A stretch of 64,000 bases of DNA from Amycolatopsis sp. WQ 127309. GTDB lineage: Bacteria > Actinomycetota > Actinomycetes > Mycobacteriales > Pseudonocardiaceae. Below are positions 54,362-63,713 of this stretch, in pieces. Numbering within the stretch: position 1 is the stretch's first letter; each line of letters opens with the position of its first letter. The stretch is taken from NCBI RefSeq assembly GCF_023023025.1, contig NZ_CP095481.1:3410001-3474000 (forward strand), given 5' to 3'. The notes beneath the pieces were generated by a model. It had not been told where the DNA came from, searched no databases, and was given only the letters and a program-made list of their open reading frames with translations. The position numbers and the translations under genes are program-made.

Positions 54362-55495
54362 GTGCGGGACCTGGTCGAGATCGGGATGGGCCGCACCGCG
54401 CGGCGGGCGTATGACCTCGACGACGTCGAGATCGTGCCCTCACGGCGGACCCGGTCGTCGTCGGTGGTGTCCACCTCGTGGCAGATCGACGCCTACCGCT
54501 TCGACCTGCCGCTGGTCACCCACCCGACGGACGCGATCGTCTCGCCCGGCACCGCGGTCGCCGTCGGCGAGCTCGGCGGCCTGGGCGTGCTCAACGCCGA
54601 AGGGCTCTGGGCCCGGCACCCGAACGTCGAGGACGCGATCTTCCAGCTGGTCCGCGCGGCCGAGGACGTCGAGGACCCGACCGCCGTCGGCCGGGTGCTG
54701 CAGGAGCTGCACGCCGCGCCGATCCGGCTCGACCTGCTGACCGAGGCGATCAAGACGGTCCGCGAGTCCGGCGTCACGGTGGCCGCGCGCGTCAGCCCGC
54801 AGCACGCCGCCGAGCTGACCCCGGACCTGATCGCGGCCGGCGTCGAGATCCTCGTCGTGCAGGGCACGATCATCTCCGCCGAGCACGTGGTGCGCGACGC
54901 CGAGCCGCTGAACCTCAAGGACTTCATCGGCCGCCTCGACGTGCCGGTGATCGCCGGCGGCGTCAGCGACTACCGCACGGCGATGCACCTGATGCGCACC
55001 GGCGCGGCCGGCGTGATCGTCGGCCACGGTTACACGCCGGGCGTGACGAGCACCGACCGCGTGCTCGGCATCGGCGTGCCGATGGCCACGGCCGTCATCG
55101 ACGCCGCGGCCGCCCGCCGCGACTACCTCGACGAGACCGGCGGCCGCTACGTGCACGTGCTGGCGGACGGCGGCATGACGACGTCGGGGGACATCGCGAA
55201 GGCCATCGCGTGCGGCGCGGACGCCGTCATGCTCGGTTCACCACTGGCCGCCGCGTCGGACGCGCCCGGGCAGGGCCTGTACTGGACGGCGGCGGCCGCG
55301 CACCCGTCGCTGCCGCGCTCGCGCGTGGCGGCCGGGCCGGACTACGCCGTCGACCTCAAGACCCTGCTGTTCGGGCCGTCGTCCGACGCGGAGGGCGTGG
55401 TGAACCTCTTCGGGGCCCTGCGTCGCGCGATGGCGAAAACGGGTTATTCGGATTTGAAGGAGTTCCAGCGGGTGGGGCTCACCGTTCGCCGGTGA
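54362..55495 (+). CDS. guaB3: GuaB3-type IMP dehydrogenase-related protein
   Basis: A 377-residue CBS-less member of the IMPDH/GMP reductase family. The barrel is clear (IAGGVSDYRTAMHLMRTGAAGVIVG divided here, [27 protein letters not shown]), but in the loop corresponding to GPGSICTTR the sequence is TPGVTSTDR, with Ser230 where the catalytic Cys would be. Classical IMPDH chemistry therefore looks impaired; a regulatory or alternative role is likely. GGAGGAGG precedes GTG 54362. Confidence 0.9.
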   Translation: MRDLVEIGMGRTARRAYDLDDVEIVPSRRTRSSSVVSTSWQIDAYRFDLPLVTHPTDAIVSPGTAVAVGELGGLGVLNAEGLWARHPNVEDAIFQLVRAAEDVEDPTAVGRVLQELHAAPIRLDLLTEAIKTVRESGVTVAARVSPQHAAELTPDLIAAGVEILVVQGTIISAEHVVRDAEPLNLKDFIGRLDVPVIAGGVSDYRTAMHLMRTGAAGVIVGHGYTPGVTSTDRVLGIGVPMATAVIDAAAARRDYLDETGGRYVHVLADGGMTTSGDIAKAIACGADAVMLGSPLAAASDAPGQGLYWTAAAAHPSLPRSRVAAGPDYAVDLKTLLFGPSSDAEGVVNLFGALRRAMAKTGYSDLKEFQRVGLTVRR

Positions 55496-55682
55496 GGTGC
55501 CGCACTAAGGCCGCGAAGGCCTCCGCGGGGTAGACGAGCACCGGGCGGGCGGCACCGAGTGCCGCTTGCTTGGTGTCCCGCACCCCGACGACGCCGGGCG
55601 CGGAACCGATCTCCACGCAGGCGTTCTCTTCGAAGTGACTGTGGCTCGACTTGCGCCAACCGGTGAGCTGCTGGGGGCCCAT
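55479..55682 (-). CDS. DUF397 protein without its usual regulator
   Basis: A 67-residue protein with the DUF397 hallmark LTGWRKSSHSHFEENACVEI and the end AFAALVRHL. These small proteins are normally encoded next to an XRE/DUF5753 helix-turn-helix gene, as in Streptomyces developmental pairs. No such partner is present here. GGGAGGG seven bases before ATG 55682 sets the start. Its 3' end overlaps guaB3 by 17 bases on the opposite strand. Confidence 0.9.
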   Translation of the reverse strand: MGPQQLTGWRKSSHSHFEENACVEIGSAPGVVGVRDTKQAALGAARPVLVYPAEAFAALVRHLTGER

Positions 55683-55846
55683 GTCGGTCCCTCCCGGAAA
55701 TCGTGTCCCGCCGAACGGGTCTCGCCGACGTGAACATCGAGCTACTGTTTGTATACCCACAATCACCGTCCGAGAAGCGTGCAGACGGGTGACTGGCCAG
55801 TAACTTACCTCTGGTCAGGAAGCGGACCCGGGGTTACGCTCAAGGT

Positions 55847-57559
55847 GTGACTGCCAGTAACACCACCACCAGTGCAGATGGTTTCGACTACGACGTCGTC
55901 GTGGTCGGGTCGGGGTTCGGCGGCAGCGTCGCGGCGCTGCGGCTCACCGAGAAGGGCTACCGGGTCGCCGTCGTCGAGGCGGGGCGCCGGTTCGCCGACG
56001 ACGAGTTCGCGAAGACGTCCTGGGACCTCAAGCGCTACCTGTGGGCGCCGCAGGTCGGCTGCTACGGGATCCAGCGCATCCACATGCTCAACGACGTCAT
56101 GGTGCTCGCGGGCGCCGGCGTCGGCGGCGGGTCGCTCGTCTACGCGAACACGCTGTACCGGCCGCTGAAGCCGTTCTACGCCGACCAGCAGTGGTCGCAC
56201 ATCACCGACTGGGAGTCCGAGCTCGCGCCGCACTACGACCAGGCGAGCCGGATGCTCGGGGTCGTCACGAACCCGACCATCACGCCGTCGGACGTCGTGA
56301 TGCGCGACGTCGCGAAGGACATGGGCGTCGGCGGCTCGTTCCACCCGACCCCCGTCGGCGTCTACTTCGGCAAGCCGGGGGAGAAGGCCGCGGACCCGTT
56401 CTTCGGGGGCGCCGGGCCCGCGCGCACCGGCTGCACCGAGTGCGGCGCCTGCATGACCGGCTGCCGCGTTGGCGCGAAGAACACGCTGGTCAAGAACTAC
56501 CTGTACCTCGCCGAGCAGGACGGCGCGCAGGTCATCCCGCTCACGACGGTGACGTCGGTCCGGCTCCGTTCGGGCGGCGGCTACGACGTCGACCTGAAGA
56601 AGACCGGGACGACGTCCCGCCGGTTCCGGACGACGATCACGGCCGAGAAGGTCGTCTTCGCCGCGGGCACGTGGGGCACGCAGAACCTGCTGCACAAGAT
56701 GAAGGACACCGGCACGCTGCCCGCGCTGTCGCGGCGCCTGGGCGAGCTGACCCGGACGAACTCCGAGGCGATCATCGGCGCCGCGCGCACCGACGTCGAC
56801 GAGAGCCGCAACTTCAGCCGCGGGGTCGCGATCACGTCGTCGATTCACCCGGACGAGAACACCCACATCGAGCCGGTCCGCTACGGCAAGGGCAGCAACG
56901 CGATGAGCCTGCTGCAGACCATCGCCACCGACGGCGCCTCGCCGGTGCCGCGCTGGCGGCAGGCCGTGTCGTTCATGGTCAAGCACCCGCTCCAGACGGC
57001 GAAGCTGCTCAACGGCTACCGCTGGAGCGAGCGCACGGTGATCCTGCTGGTGATGCAGAGCCTCGACAACTCGATCACGACGTACACGAAGCGCGGCCTG
57101 TTCGGCCGGCGCAAGTACACCTCGAAGCAGGGCCACGGCGAGCCGAACCCGAGCTTCATCCCGGCGGGCCACGAGGCCAACGAGCGCACGGCCGACCGCA
57201 TCGGCGGCCTCGCGGGCGGCACCTGGGGCGAGATCTTCGACATCCCGCTGACGGCCCACTTCATCGGCGGCGTCCCGATCGGCGCCACGACGGACGAGGG
57301 CGTGATCGACCCGTACCACCGGGTGTTCGGCTATCCGGGCCTGTCGGTGGTCGACGGCGCGGCGATCACGGCCAACCTCGGCGTGAACCCGTCCCTGACG
57401 ATCACGGCCCAGGCGGAGCGGGCGTTCTCGTTCTGGCCGAACAAGGGCGAACCGGACGAGCGCCCCACACAGGACGTGCCGTACGTGCGGCTGGAGCCGA
57501 TCGCGCCGAAGAACCCGGCCGTCCCGGCGGACGCCCCGGCAGCCCTGCGGCGGTCCTAG
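55847..57559 (+). CDS. choD: GMC-family oxidoreductase, cholesterol-oxidase-like ChoD
   Basis: A 570-residue flavoprotein with the FAD motif VVVGSGFGGSVAALRL, GAGVGGGSLVYANTLY, and the late DGAAITANLGVNPSLTITA segment. Between residues about 196-206 lies CTECGACMTGC, a cysteine cluster like a ferredoxin site, present in mycobacterial ChoD-type proteins but not in true secreted cholesterol oxidases. Despite the name, activity on cholesterol is doubtful. TACGCT six bases before GTG 55847 suggests a leaderless mRNA. It follows guaB3 as in M. tuberculosis (Rv3409c). Confidence 0.88.
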   Translation: MTASNTTTSADGFDYDVVVVGSGFGGSVAALRLTEKGYRVAVVEAGRRFADDEFAKTSWDLKRYLWAPQVGCYGIQRIHMLNDVMVLAGAGVGGGSLVYANTLYRPLKPFYADQQWSHITDWESELAPHYDQASRMLGVVTNPTITPSDVVMRDVAKDMGVGGSFHPTPVGVYFGKPGEKAADPFFGGAGPARTGCTECGACMTGCRVGAKNTLVKNYLYLAEQDGAQVIPLTTVTSVRLRSGGGYDVDLKKTGTTSRRFRTTITAEKVVFAAGTWGTQNLLHKMKDTGTLPALSRRLGELTRTNSEAIIGAARTDVDESRNFSRGVAITSSIHPDENTHIEPVRYGKGSNAMSLLQTIATDGASPVPRWRQAVSFMVKHPLQTAKLLNGYRWSERTVILLVMQSLDNSITTYTKRGLFGRRKYTSKQGHGEPNPSFIPAGHEANERTADRIGGLAGGTWGEIFDIPLTAHFIGGVPIGATTDEGVIDPYHRVFGYPGLSVVDGAAITANLGVNPSLTITAQAERAFSFWPNKGEPDERPTQDVPYVRLEPIAPKNPAVPADAPAALRRS

Positions 57560-57569
57560 ACTCGGGCCC

Positions 57570-58292
57570 GTGACGACGGCATCGGAACAGGCATCCGGGA
57601 AGGCACGCGCATTGCTCGACGGCGTGCGGCGGCTCGACGACGAATGGGCCCGCGTGGCCGGCGGGCTCGGTGAGCCCGAACTGCGCGCGCCGAGTGCGTT
57701 GCCCGGCTGGACGCGGGCGCACGTCGTGGCGCACGTCGCGCGCAACGCCGATGGCCTGCGCAACCTGCTGACCTGGGCGAACACCGGTGTCGAGACGCCG
57801 ATGTACGCCAGCCCCGAGGCTCGCGACACGGACATCGAGGCCGGTGCGCGGCAGGCGGTGCCGGACATCCTCGCGGACTTCGTCGCGTCGGCCGGGCGGT
57901 TCGAGCAGTACGCCGTGGCCATGCCGGACGACGCCTGGGCGCGCGAGGCCCGCAACCGCCAGGGCGGGCCCGTGACCGGCGCCGTCGTCGCGCGGATGCG
58001 GCTGTCCGAGCTGACCATCCACCTCGCCGACCTGGGGATCGGGCCCGACCTCGACCAGGTGCTGGCCCTGCTCGGCCCGCTCACCGAGGACGTCGTCCAG
58101 CACGCGATCACCTCCCGCGGTGCCCACCTGCCGGCGTTGCGCCTGGTCACCGACGGCTTCGAGTGGACGATGGGCGACGCGCCGGAGGAGACCGTCACGG
58201 GCACGCCCGGCGCGCTGCTGGCCTGGCTGAGCGGCCGGTCCGACGGGTCCGCCTTGGACGGTGCCGTGCCACGCGTTCCTGCCTGGTCCTGA
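57570..58292 (+). CDS. Mycothiol-dependent maleylpyruvate isomerase-family protein
   Basis: A 240-residue DinB-fold protein. The N-terminal domain has the metal-binding H-x-x-H helix in WTRAHVVAHVARNADGL and later ELTIHLADL, giving three histidines, as in mycothiol-dependent isomerases and S-transferases; the C-terminal part is the small SCP-like domain. TAGACT at 57557-57562, overlapping the choD stop codon, is seven bases before the GTG: a leaderless start. Substrate unknown. Confidence 0.85.
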   Translation: MTTASEQASGKARALLDGVRRLDDEWARVAGGLGEPELRAPSALPGWTRAHVVAHVARNADGLRNLLTWANTGVETPMYASPEARDTDIEAGARQAVPDILADFVASAGRFEQYAVAMPDDAWAREARNRQGGPVTGAVVARMRLSELTIHLADLGIGPDLDQVLALLGPLTEDVVQHAITSRGAHLPALRLVTDGFEWTMGDAPEETVTGTPGALLAWLSGRSDGSALDGAVPRVPAWS

Positions 58293-58410
58293 ACGCGCCG
58301 CGGCGCGGGCGCGTGTACCCATCGAGCCGGAGCGGCTCAGCGTGTTGATGTTCTCCGGCGGACCTAGACTGGCCGCGCCGGGTGCTTCCCCCGGGGCTGA
58401 GGAGTCCGAT

Positions 58411-59946
58411 GTGGACAGCGAGCAGGACGCGGGACAACCCGCCGGACAGCCGGACGTCTACCCCCGTATGGACCTGGACCGAAGGGCGTTCCTCCGGATC
58501 GCGGGCGTTTCGGCGGCAGGCGCGGTCGCCGCGGCCTGCTCGACCGGCGGCAGCCCGGTGCCCGTGGGCTCGACCGCGCCCACGACCGCGCCCCCGGCCT
58601 CGCCGACGACCAGCAGGCCGCCGACCGGGCCGCCGAACTGGGACGACCTGCGCACCCGGCTGACCGGTGGCCTCCTCCGCCCGGGTGACGACGACTACGA
58701 GACCGCCAAGCACGCCTTCAACCCGCTCTTCGACGGCCGCAACCCCGTCGCCGTGGCCCAGGCCTCGACGGCCCAGGACGTGCAGGCGTGCGTCCAGGCC
58801 ATCGCCGGCCGCGTGAGCATCGCCGCGCGCAGCGGCGGGCACAGCTACGCCGGGTACTCCGTGCCCGAGGGCGGGATGGTCATCGACCTGTCCGCGATGA
58901 ACAAGGTGGAAGTCCAGGGCACCAAGGCCGTGATCGGTGCCGGCGCGAAGCTCAAGGACGTCTACGCGGCGCTCGGTGCGGCCGGGCGCGCGCTGCCCGC
59001 CGGGTCGTGCCCGACGGTCGGGATCGCCGGGCTGACCCTCGGCGGCGGCATCGGCGTGCTCGCCCGCAAGTACGGCCTGACCTGCGATCACCTCAGCTCC
59101 GCCAAGGTCGTCACGGCCGACGGCAAGCTCGTGACGGCGTCCGCGACGTCCGAGCCGGACCTGTTCTGGGCGCTGCGCGGCGGCGGTGGCGGCAACTTCG
59201 GCGTCGTCACCGAGTTCACCTTCGACACCGACCCGGCGCCGAACCTGACGGTGTTCTCGCTGCACTTCCCGGTCGGCTCGGCGGCCGACGTGCTCAACGC
59301 GTGGCAGCAGTGGATCCCCGCGATGCCGCCGGAGCTGTGGGCGAACCTGGTCGTTTCGGGCGGTTCGCCGGTCCAGTGCCGGGTCGGCGGCTGCTACGTC
59401 GGCGGCGCGTCCGGGCTGAACACGCTGCTGAACAACCTGACCACCAACGCCGGCGCGAAGCCGACGCAGCGCACCGTCCGCAGCCTCGACTACCTCGGCG
59501 CCATGAAGTACTTCGAGGGCAGCTCGGACCGCCAGTCGTTCCTCGGGTCGTCGCGGATCATCACGGCCCCGGTCGACGCGGCGAAGGTCGTCGCGCTCGC
59601 CACCGGCCGCGCCGGCACCGACCTGCTCATCGACGGCCTCGGCGGCAAGGTCGGTGAACCGGCCAAGAACGCCACCGCGTTCTGGCACCGCGACGCGCTG
59701 GCCAGCGTGCAGGTCTACGCGCAGGCGACGGCGAAGAACCAGGCCAAGGTGAGCCAGTCCGTCGCCGACGTCGTCGCGGGCCTCGCCGCGGCCGGCGCGG
59801 GCGGCGGCTACGTCAACTACATCGACCCGGCCCTGCCCGACTGGAAGACCGCCTACTACGGCGACAACGTCAACCGGCTGCAGGACGTCGCGAAGAAGTA
59901 CGACCCCTTCAACGTCTTCCGGTTCGGGCAGGGCATCCAGGTCTGA
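58411..59946 (+). CDS. Tat-exported FAD-linked oxidase (berberine-bridge type)
   Basis: A 511-residue secreted lipoprotein oxidase. The N terminus shows a twin-arginine signal (DRRAFLRIAG) and lipobox AAACS; then a Pro/Thr linker, a PP-loop FAD domain with ARSGGHSYAGYS (His for covalent FAD) and SCPTVGIAG (Cys for a second bond), and the C-terminal BBE segment YVNYIDPALPDWKTAYYG followed by KKYDPFNVFRF. Bicovalent flavin is inferred. GAGGAG six bases before GTG 58411 sets the start, with ATG 58468 an alternative. TAGACT at 58367-58372 is a candidate -10 box. Confidence 0.88.
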   Translation: MDSEQDAGQPAGQPDVYPRMDLDRRAFLRIAGVSAAGAVAAACSTGGSPVPVGSTAPTTAPPASPTTSRPPTGPPNWDDLRTRLTGGLLRPGDDDYETAKHAFNPLFDGRNPVAVAQASTAQDVQACVQAIAGRVSIAARSGGHSYAGYSVPEGGMVIDLSAMNKVEVQGTKAVIGAGAKLKDVYAALGAAGRALPAGSCPTVGIAGLTLGGGIGVLARKYGLTCDHLSSAKVVTADGKLVTASATSEPDLFWALRGGGGGNFGVVTEFTFDTDPAPNLTVFSLHFPVGSAADVLNAWQQWIPAMPPELWANLVVSGGSPVQCRVGGCYVGGASGLNTLLNNLTTNAGAKPTQRTVRSLDYLGAMKYFEGSSDRQSFLGSSRIITAPVDAAKVVALATGRAGTDLLIDGLGGKVGEPAKNATAFWHRDALASVQVYAQATAKNQAKVSQSVADVVAGLAAAGAGGGYVNYIDPALPDWKTAYYGDNVNRLQDVAKKYDPFNVFRFGQGIQV

Positions 59947-59947
59947 G

Positions 59948-61393
59948 TCAGAGGTCGATGCCGGTGAACACCGTGACGCGCTCCTCGGTGAGGTCGTGCA
60001 TCGCGGCGAGCACGCCCTCGCGGCCGGCGCCGGAGCCCTTGACCCCGCCGTAGGGCATCTGGTCGGCGCGGTAGGACGGCACGTCGCCGATGATCACGCC
60101 GCCGACCTCCAGCTCCGCCGACGCGTGGAAGGCCAGCTGGACGTCGGTGGTGAAGACGCCGGCCTGCAGCCCGTACGCGGAGTCGTTGACCGACCGGAAG
60201 GCCTCGTCCACACCGTCCACAACGGACACCGCGAGCACCGGGCCGAAGATCTCCTCCGACCACGCCTTCGTGTCCGGCGGGACGTCGGTGAGCAGCGTGG
60301 GGGCGACGGTCGCGCCGTCCCGCGTGCCGCCGGTGAGCAGCTTCGCACCCGCCGCGACGGCCTCGTCGACCCACGCGACGATCCGCTCGGCGGCGGCCTC
60401 GTCGACGACCGGCCCGACGTCGGTGTTGCGGTCGTACGGGTCGCCGGTCCGCTGCGACTGCACGGCTTCCAGCAGTTCGGGGACGAACTCGCCGGCGATC
60501 GCGGCGTCCACGATCACCCGCTGCACGGCGATGCAGGACTGCCCGGCCTGGTAGTTGCCGAAGGTGGCGATGCGGTGCGCGGCGCCCTCGGGGTCGGGCC
60601 AGTCGCGCAGCACGACGGCCGCCGCGTTGCCGCCGAGCTCCAGCACGACGTGCTTGCGCGGCGCGGCGTCGCGGATCGACCAGCCGACCGGGCCGGAACC
60701 GGTGAACGACACGACCGGCAGCCGCGGGTCGGCGACGAGCGCCTGCGTTTCCTCGTTTCCCAGTGGCAGCACGGAAAACGCGCCTTCCGGCAGGTCCGTC
60801 TCGGCCAGGATCTCACCCAGGATCAACGACGAGAGCGGCGTCCGCGGCGCGGGCTTGACGATGATCGGCGCGCCGATCGCGAGGGCCGGCGCGACCTTGT
60901 GCGCCACCAGGTTGAGCGGGAAGTTGAACGGCGCGATGCCGAGCACCGGCCCGCGCGGGACGCGGCGGGTCAGCGCCATCCGCGCCTCGCCCGCGGGGTC
61001 GGTGTCGAGCCGCTGGACCTCGCCGGTGAACCGGCGGGCCTCCTCGGCGGCGATGCGGAACACCGACACCGCGCGGTTCACCTCGGCCTCGGCCCACTTC
61101 AGCGGCTTGCCGTTCTCCGCCGTGATCACCTCGGCGATCTCGTCGGCGCGGGCGGCGAGGACCCGGGAGACGTGCTCGAGCGCGCCGGCCCGGACGTGCG
61201 CGGGCAGCCGTCGCAGCTCCTTCGCGCTCGCCACCGCGGCGACGACCGCGCGCTCGACCTGCTCCGGCCCGGGAACCGCGACCGTGGCGACCTCGCTGCC
61301 GTCGTACGGGTGGTGCACGACGAGGGTGGTCGCGCCCGGTTCGGGGCGGCCGGCGATCCAGGCGGGGCGCGGCTCGGGGGTGATCATGTCCAT
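59948..61393 (-). CDS. NAD(P)-dependent aldehyde dehydrogenase
   Basis: A 481-residue oxidoreductase of the ALDH superfamily: IAPFNFPLNL, KPAPRTPLSS, FTGSGPVGW, catalytic Glu in LELGGN and Cys in GQSCIAVQR, and SEEIFGPVLAV. The QSCIAVQR pattern fits glyceraldehyde-3-phosphate- or succinate-semialdehyde-like members. ATG 61393 is chosen as TACGTT lies seven bases before it. Its stop is one base after that of the convergent oxidase gene. Confidence 0.9.
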   Translation of the reverse strand: MDMITPEPRPAWIAGRPEPGATTLVVHHPYDGSEVATVAVPGPEQVERAVVAAVASAKELRRLPAHVRAGALEHVSRVLAARADEIAEVITAENGKPLKWAEAEVNRAVSVFRIAAEEARRFTGEVQRLDTDPAGEARMALTRRVPRGPVLGIAPFNFPLNLVAHKVAPALAIGAPIIVKPAPRTPLSSLILGEILAETDLPEGAFSVLPLGNEETQALVADPRLPVVSFTGSGPVGWSIRDAAPRKHVVLELGGNAAAVVLRDWPDPEGAAHRIATFGNYQAGQSCIAVQRVIVDAAIAGEFVPELLEAVQSQRTGDPYDRNTDVGPVVDEAAAERIVAWVDEAVAAGAKLLTGGTRDGATVAPTLLTDVPPDTKAWSEEIFGPVLAVSVVDGVDEAFRSVNDSAYGLQAGVFTTDVQLAFHASAELEVGGVIIGDVPSYRADQMPYGGVKGSGAGREGVLAAMHDLTEERVTVFTGIDL

Positions 61394-61448
61394 GCGTACC
61401 AACGTAATCCGGGTGAGGAGTCCGGCGTGGGACCCCCACCCGGACGGG

Positions 61449-62483
61449 TCACGGCTTGATGAGCACCTTCAGCGCTTCGCGGCCGGCCATGGCCCGGTAG
61501 CCGTCCGGGACGCCTTCGACGTCGATGGTCCGGTCGAAGACCCTGCCGGGCTGGTACTTGCCGTCGAGGACGTCCGGCAGCAGCTCGGGGATGTAGTGCC
61601 GGGCCGGCGCGACCCCGCCGGTGACGGTGACGTTGCGGCGGAACACGCCCACGCCGATCGGGCCCTCGTCGTACTGCGGCAGGCCGACGCGGCTGACCGC
61701 GCCACCCGCCCGCACGGCCCCGATGCCCATCTCGAACGCGCCCTTCGTGCCGACGCACTCGAGCACGGCGTGCGTCCCGTGGCCGCCGGTCAGCTCGCGG
61801 ACCTTCTCGACGCCTTCGTCACCTCGCTCGGCGACGACGTCGGTCGCGCCGAACTCGCGGCCGAGGTCGGTGCGCGCCTGGTGGCGTCCCATGAGGACGA
61901 TCCGGTCGGCGCCGAGCCGCTTCGCCGCGAGGACGGCGGAGAGGCCGACGGCGCCGTCGCCGATGACGGTGACGTTCTGGCCCGCGCTCACGCGCGCCTT
62001 CACCGCGGCGTGGTGACCGGTCGAGAAGACGTCCGACAGCGTGAGGAACGACGAGAGCAGCGCGTCGTCCTCGGTGTGCGGGAGCTTGACCAGGGTGCCG
62101 TCGGCCTGCGGTACGCGCACGGCCTCGCCCTGCCCGCCGTCGACGCCCTTCGCGCCCCAGCCGCCGCCGTGCAGGCAGGACGTCTGGAGGCCTTCGCGGC
62201 AGAACTCGCAGGTGTTGTCGGAGTAGAGGAACGGCGCGACGGCGAGGTCGCCCTTCGCGACGGTCGTCACGTCGGCGCCGGTCTCCTCGACGATGCCGAG
62301 GAACTCGTGCCCGATGCGGCGGCCGTGCTCGCTCGGCTTCATGTCGGCGTAGGGCCAGAGGTCGCTCCCGCAGATGCAGGACCGCACGACGCGCAGGACG
62401 ACGTCGGTGGGCTCGACCAGCTTCGGGTCGGGCACGGTCTCCACCCGCACGTCGCCGGCACCGTAGATGACTGTCGCTCGCAT
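61449..62483 (-). CDS. Zinc-dependent alcohol dehydrogenase
   Basis: A 344-residue medium-chain dehydrogenase. Catalytic zinc ligands are in SCICGSDLWPY and IGHEFLG; the structural-zinc lobe has only three of four cysteines in CEFCREGLQTSC; the NAD(P) motif is GDGAVGLSAVLAA, followed by GRHQAR, which suggests NADP. Transcribed toward the aldehyde dehydrogenase with a 55-base gap, so the two could oxidise an alcohol stepwise. Confidence 0.9.
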   Translation of the reverse strand: MRATVIYGAGDVRVETVPDPKLVEPTDVVLRVVRSCICGSDLWPYADMKPSEHGRRIGHEFLGIVEETGADVTTVAKGDLAVAPFLYSDNTCEFCREGLQTSCLHGGGWGAKGVDGGQGEAVRVPQADGTLVKLPHTEDDALLSSFLTLSDVFSTGHHAAVKARVSAGQNVTVIGDGAVGLSAVLAAKRLGADRIVLMGRHQARTDLGREFGATDVVAERGDEGVEKVRELTGGHGTHAVLECVGTKGAFEMGIGAVRAGGAVSRVGLPQYDEGPIGVGVFRRNVTVTGGVAPARHYIPELLPDVLDGKYQPGRVFDRTIDVEGVPDGYRAMAGREALKVLIKP

Positions 62484-62557
62484 GCAGGTGCCTTTCTCGG
62501 GTGGAACGTGACAAACGTCGGGGGTGCGACCACGTCGTCGCCCCTAGATTTTCCGTC

Positions 62558-63163
62558 ATGACCACTCGCGCCGCAGCTCGCAACCCGTTCGGGGCCCTCG
62601 CCACCGGTCCCCGCCTGCCGGTGCTGACGGGCGTGGTCTTCCTGGTGACGCTGGCGTGCGGGATCGCGCAGCTGGTGCACCCGCCGCTGTACGACCACGT
62701 CGTGCGGGACGCGGCCCGCATCGACGACGGCGAGTGGTACCGCCTGCTCACCGGCATGTTCTTTCAGGACGGCTGGGCGTTCGGGCTGGTCTCGAACCTG
62801 CTCTGGCTGGCGGTGTTCGGCACGCTCGCCGAGCGCACCTTCGGCCGGTGGCGGTGGCTGGTGCTGTACTTCGGCTGCGGGTTGTTCGGGCAGTTCATGA
62901 GCTACGTCTGGCTCAACCCGGTCGGTGCGGGCAACTCGATGTGCGTCGCCGGCCTGCTCGGCGCGCTGGCCGTGCTGGTCATCGTGGCGTCGCGCCGCTA
63001 CGGCGTGGTGCTGCCCATGCAGTTCCGGGTCTTGGCGTGGGCGTTGCCGGTGCTGGCGGTGGCCGACACGGTCGTCCACGACAACCACGGCGTGCCCTGC
63101 CTGCTGGGCATGGCGCTCGGCTTCGCGCTCCTGCCGCGGCCCGTCACGACTCAGTCCGGGTAG
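62558..63163 (+). CDS. Rhomboid-like membrane protein
   Basis: A 201-residue protein with about six membrane helices and the rhomboid sequence plan: GEWYRLLTGMFFQDG (loop 1 region), a catalytic-Ser-type motif GAGNSMCVAGLLG where G-x-S-x is GNSM, and the last helix with DNHGVPCLLGMALG carrying His. Both residues of the Ser-His dyad seem present, so an intramembrane protease is possible, though the motifs are divergent. ATG 62558 is taken. The 3' end overlaps the convergent next gene by 13 bases. Confidence 0.72.
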   Translation: MTTRAAARNPFGALATGPRLPVLTGVVFLVTLACGIAQLVHPPLYDHVVRDAARIDDGEWYRLLTGMFFQDGWAFGLVSNLLWLAVFGTLAERTFGRWRWLVLYFGCGLFGQFMSYVWLNPVGAGNSMCVAGLLGALAVLVIVASRRYGVVLPMQFRVLAWALPVLAVADTVVHDNHGVPCLLGMALGFALLPRPVTTQSG

Positions 63164-63621
63164 TGACCGCCGAGCTGGCGCCAGTGCGCGACCAGGTGCG
63201 GCTGCACGGGCACGGCGAGGATCTCGGCGAGATCCGCCTCGGCCTTGCGCGCGGCTTCCTCGGTGCGGTCCCAGTCCTGGGTTTCCCAGCGGGTGTCCGA
63301 GCCGAGCACCCCCACCGGCTGGCCGCCCGCGCCGCTGCGCAGCTCCGCCCGGGCGTGGGCGGCGGCGATCCGGTCGCAGCGCAGCTCGTCGGCCCGGCCC
63401 AGGTCCTCGGTGTGCCGCGCGTCGAGGACGAGCCCGCTGCCCGAGCGCACGCCGTGCCGGACGGCGATCCGCAGGAGGTCGTTGCTGAACGCCCGCGTCT
63501 CGGCGGGCACCCACGACAGCCGTTCCCAGTCGGGCGACGGCTGGTCGTCGGCGCGGCAGACCGCGTACCCGGGCACGTCACACCAGGTCAGCCGGCCGGA
63601 CGGGCGGAGTCGGTAGAGCAT
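63151..63621 (-). CDS. Conserved hypothetical protein
   Basis: A 156-residue cytosolic protein, Arg/Asp-rich, without recognised domain. It reads GRLTWCDVPGYAVCRADD and ends HWRQLGGHYPD; two cysteines and several Trp are spaced as if in a small alpha/beta fold. GAGGGGG eight bases before ATG 63621 supports the start. It could be a nuclease- or immunity-like small protein, but I see no motif to support that. Confidence 0.65.
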   Translation of the reverse strand: MLYRLRPSGRLTWCDVPGYAVCRADDQPSPDWERLSWVPAETRAFSNDLLRIAVRHGVRSGSGLVLDARHTEDLGRADELRCDRIAAAHARAELRSGAGGQPVGVLGSDTRWETQDWDRTEEAARKAEADLAEILAVPVQPHLVAHWRQLGGHYPD

Positions 63622-63713
63622 GCGCGGGTCCCCCTCGGCGGCGGTCCCGGTCGGAGCCACCTTCCACCCGTTGAGTCGCACCGGCGGTGACTCGGCGTTA
63701 CAAGGATCTTCGG

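Noticed and set aside
58261..58410. Upstream extension of the FAD oxidase
   Set aside because: The Tat signal must be near the N terminus; starting at 58261 would bury it, and GAGGAG fits GTG 58411.
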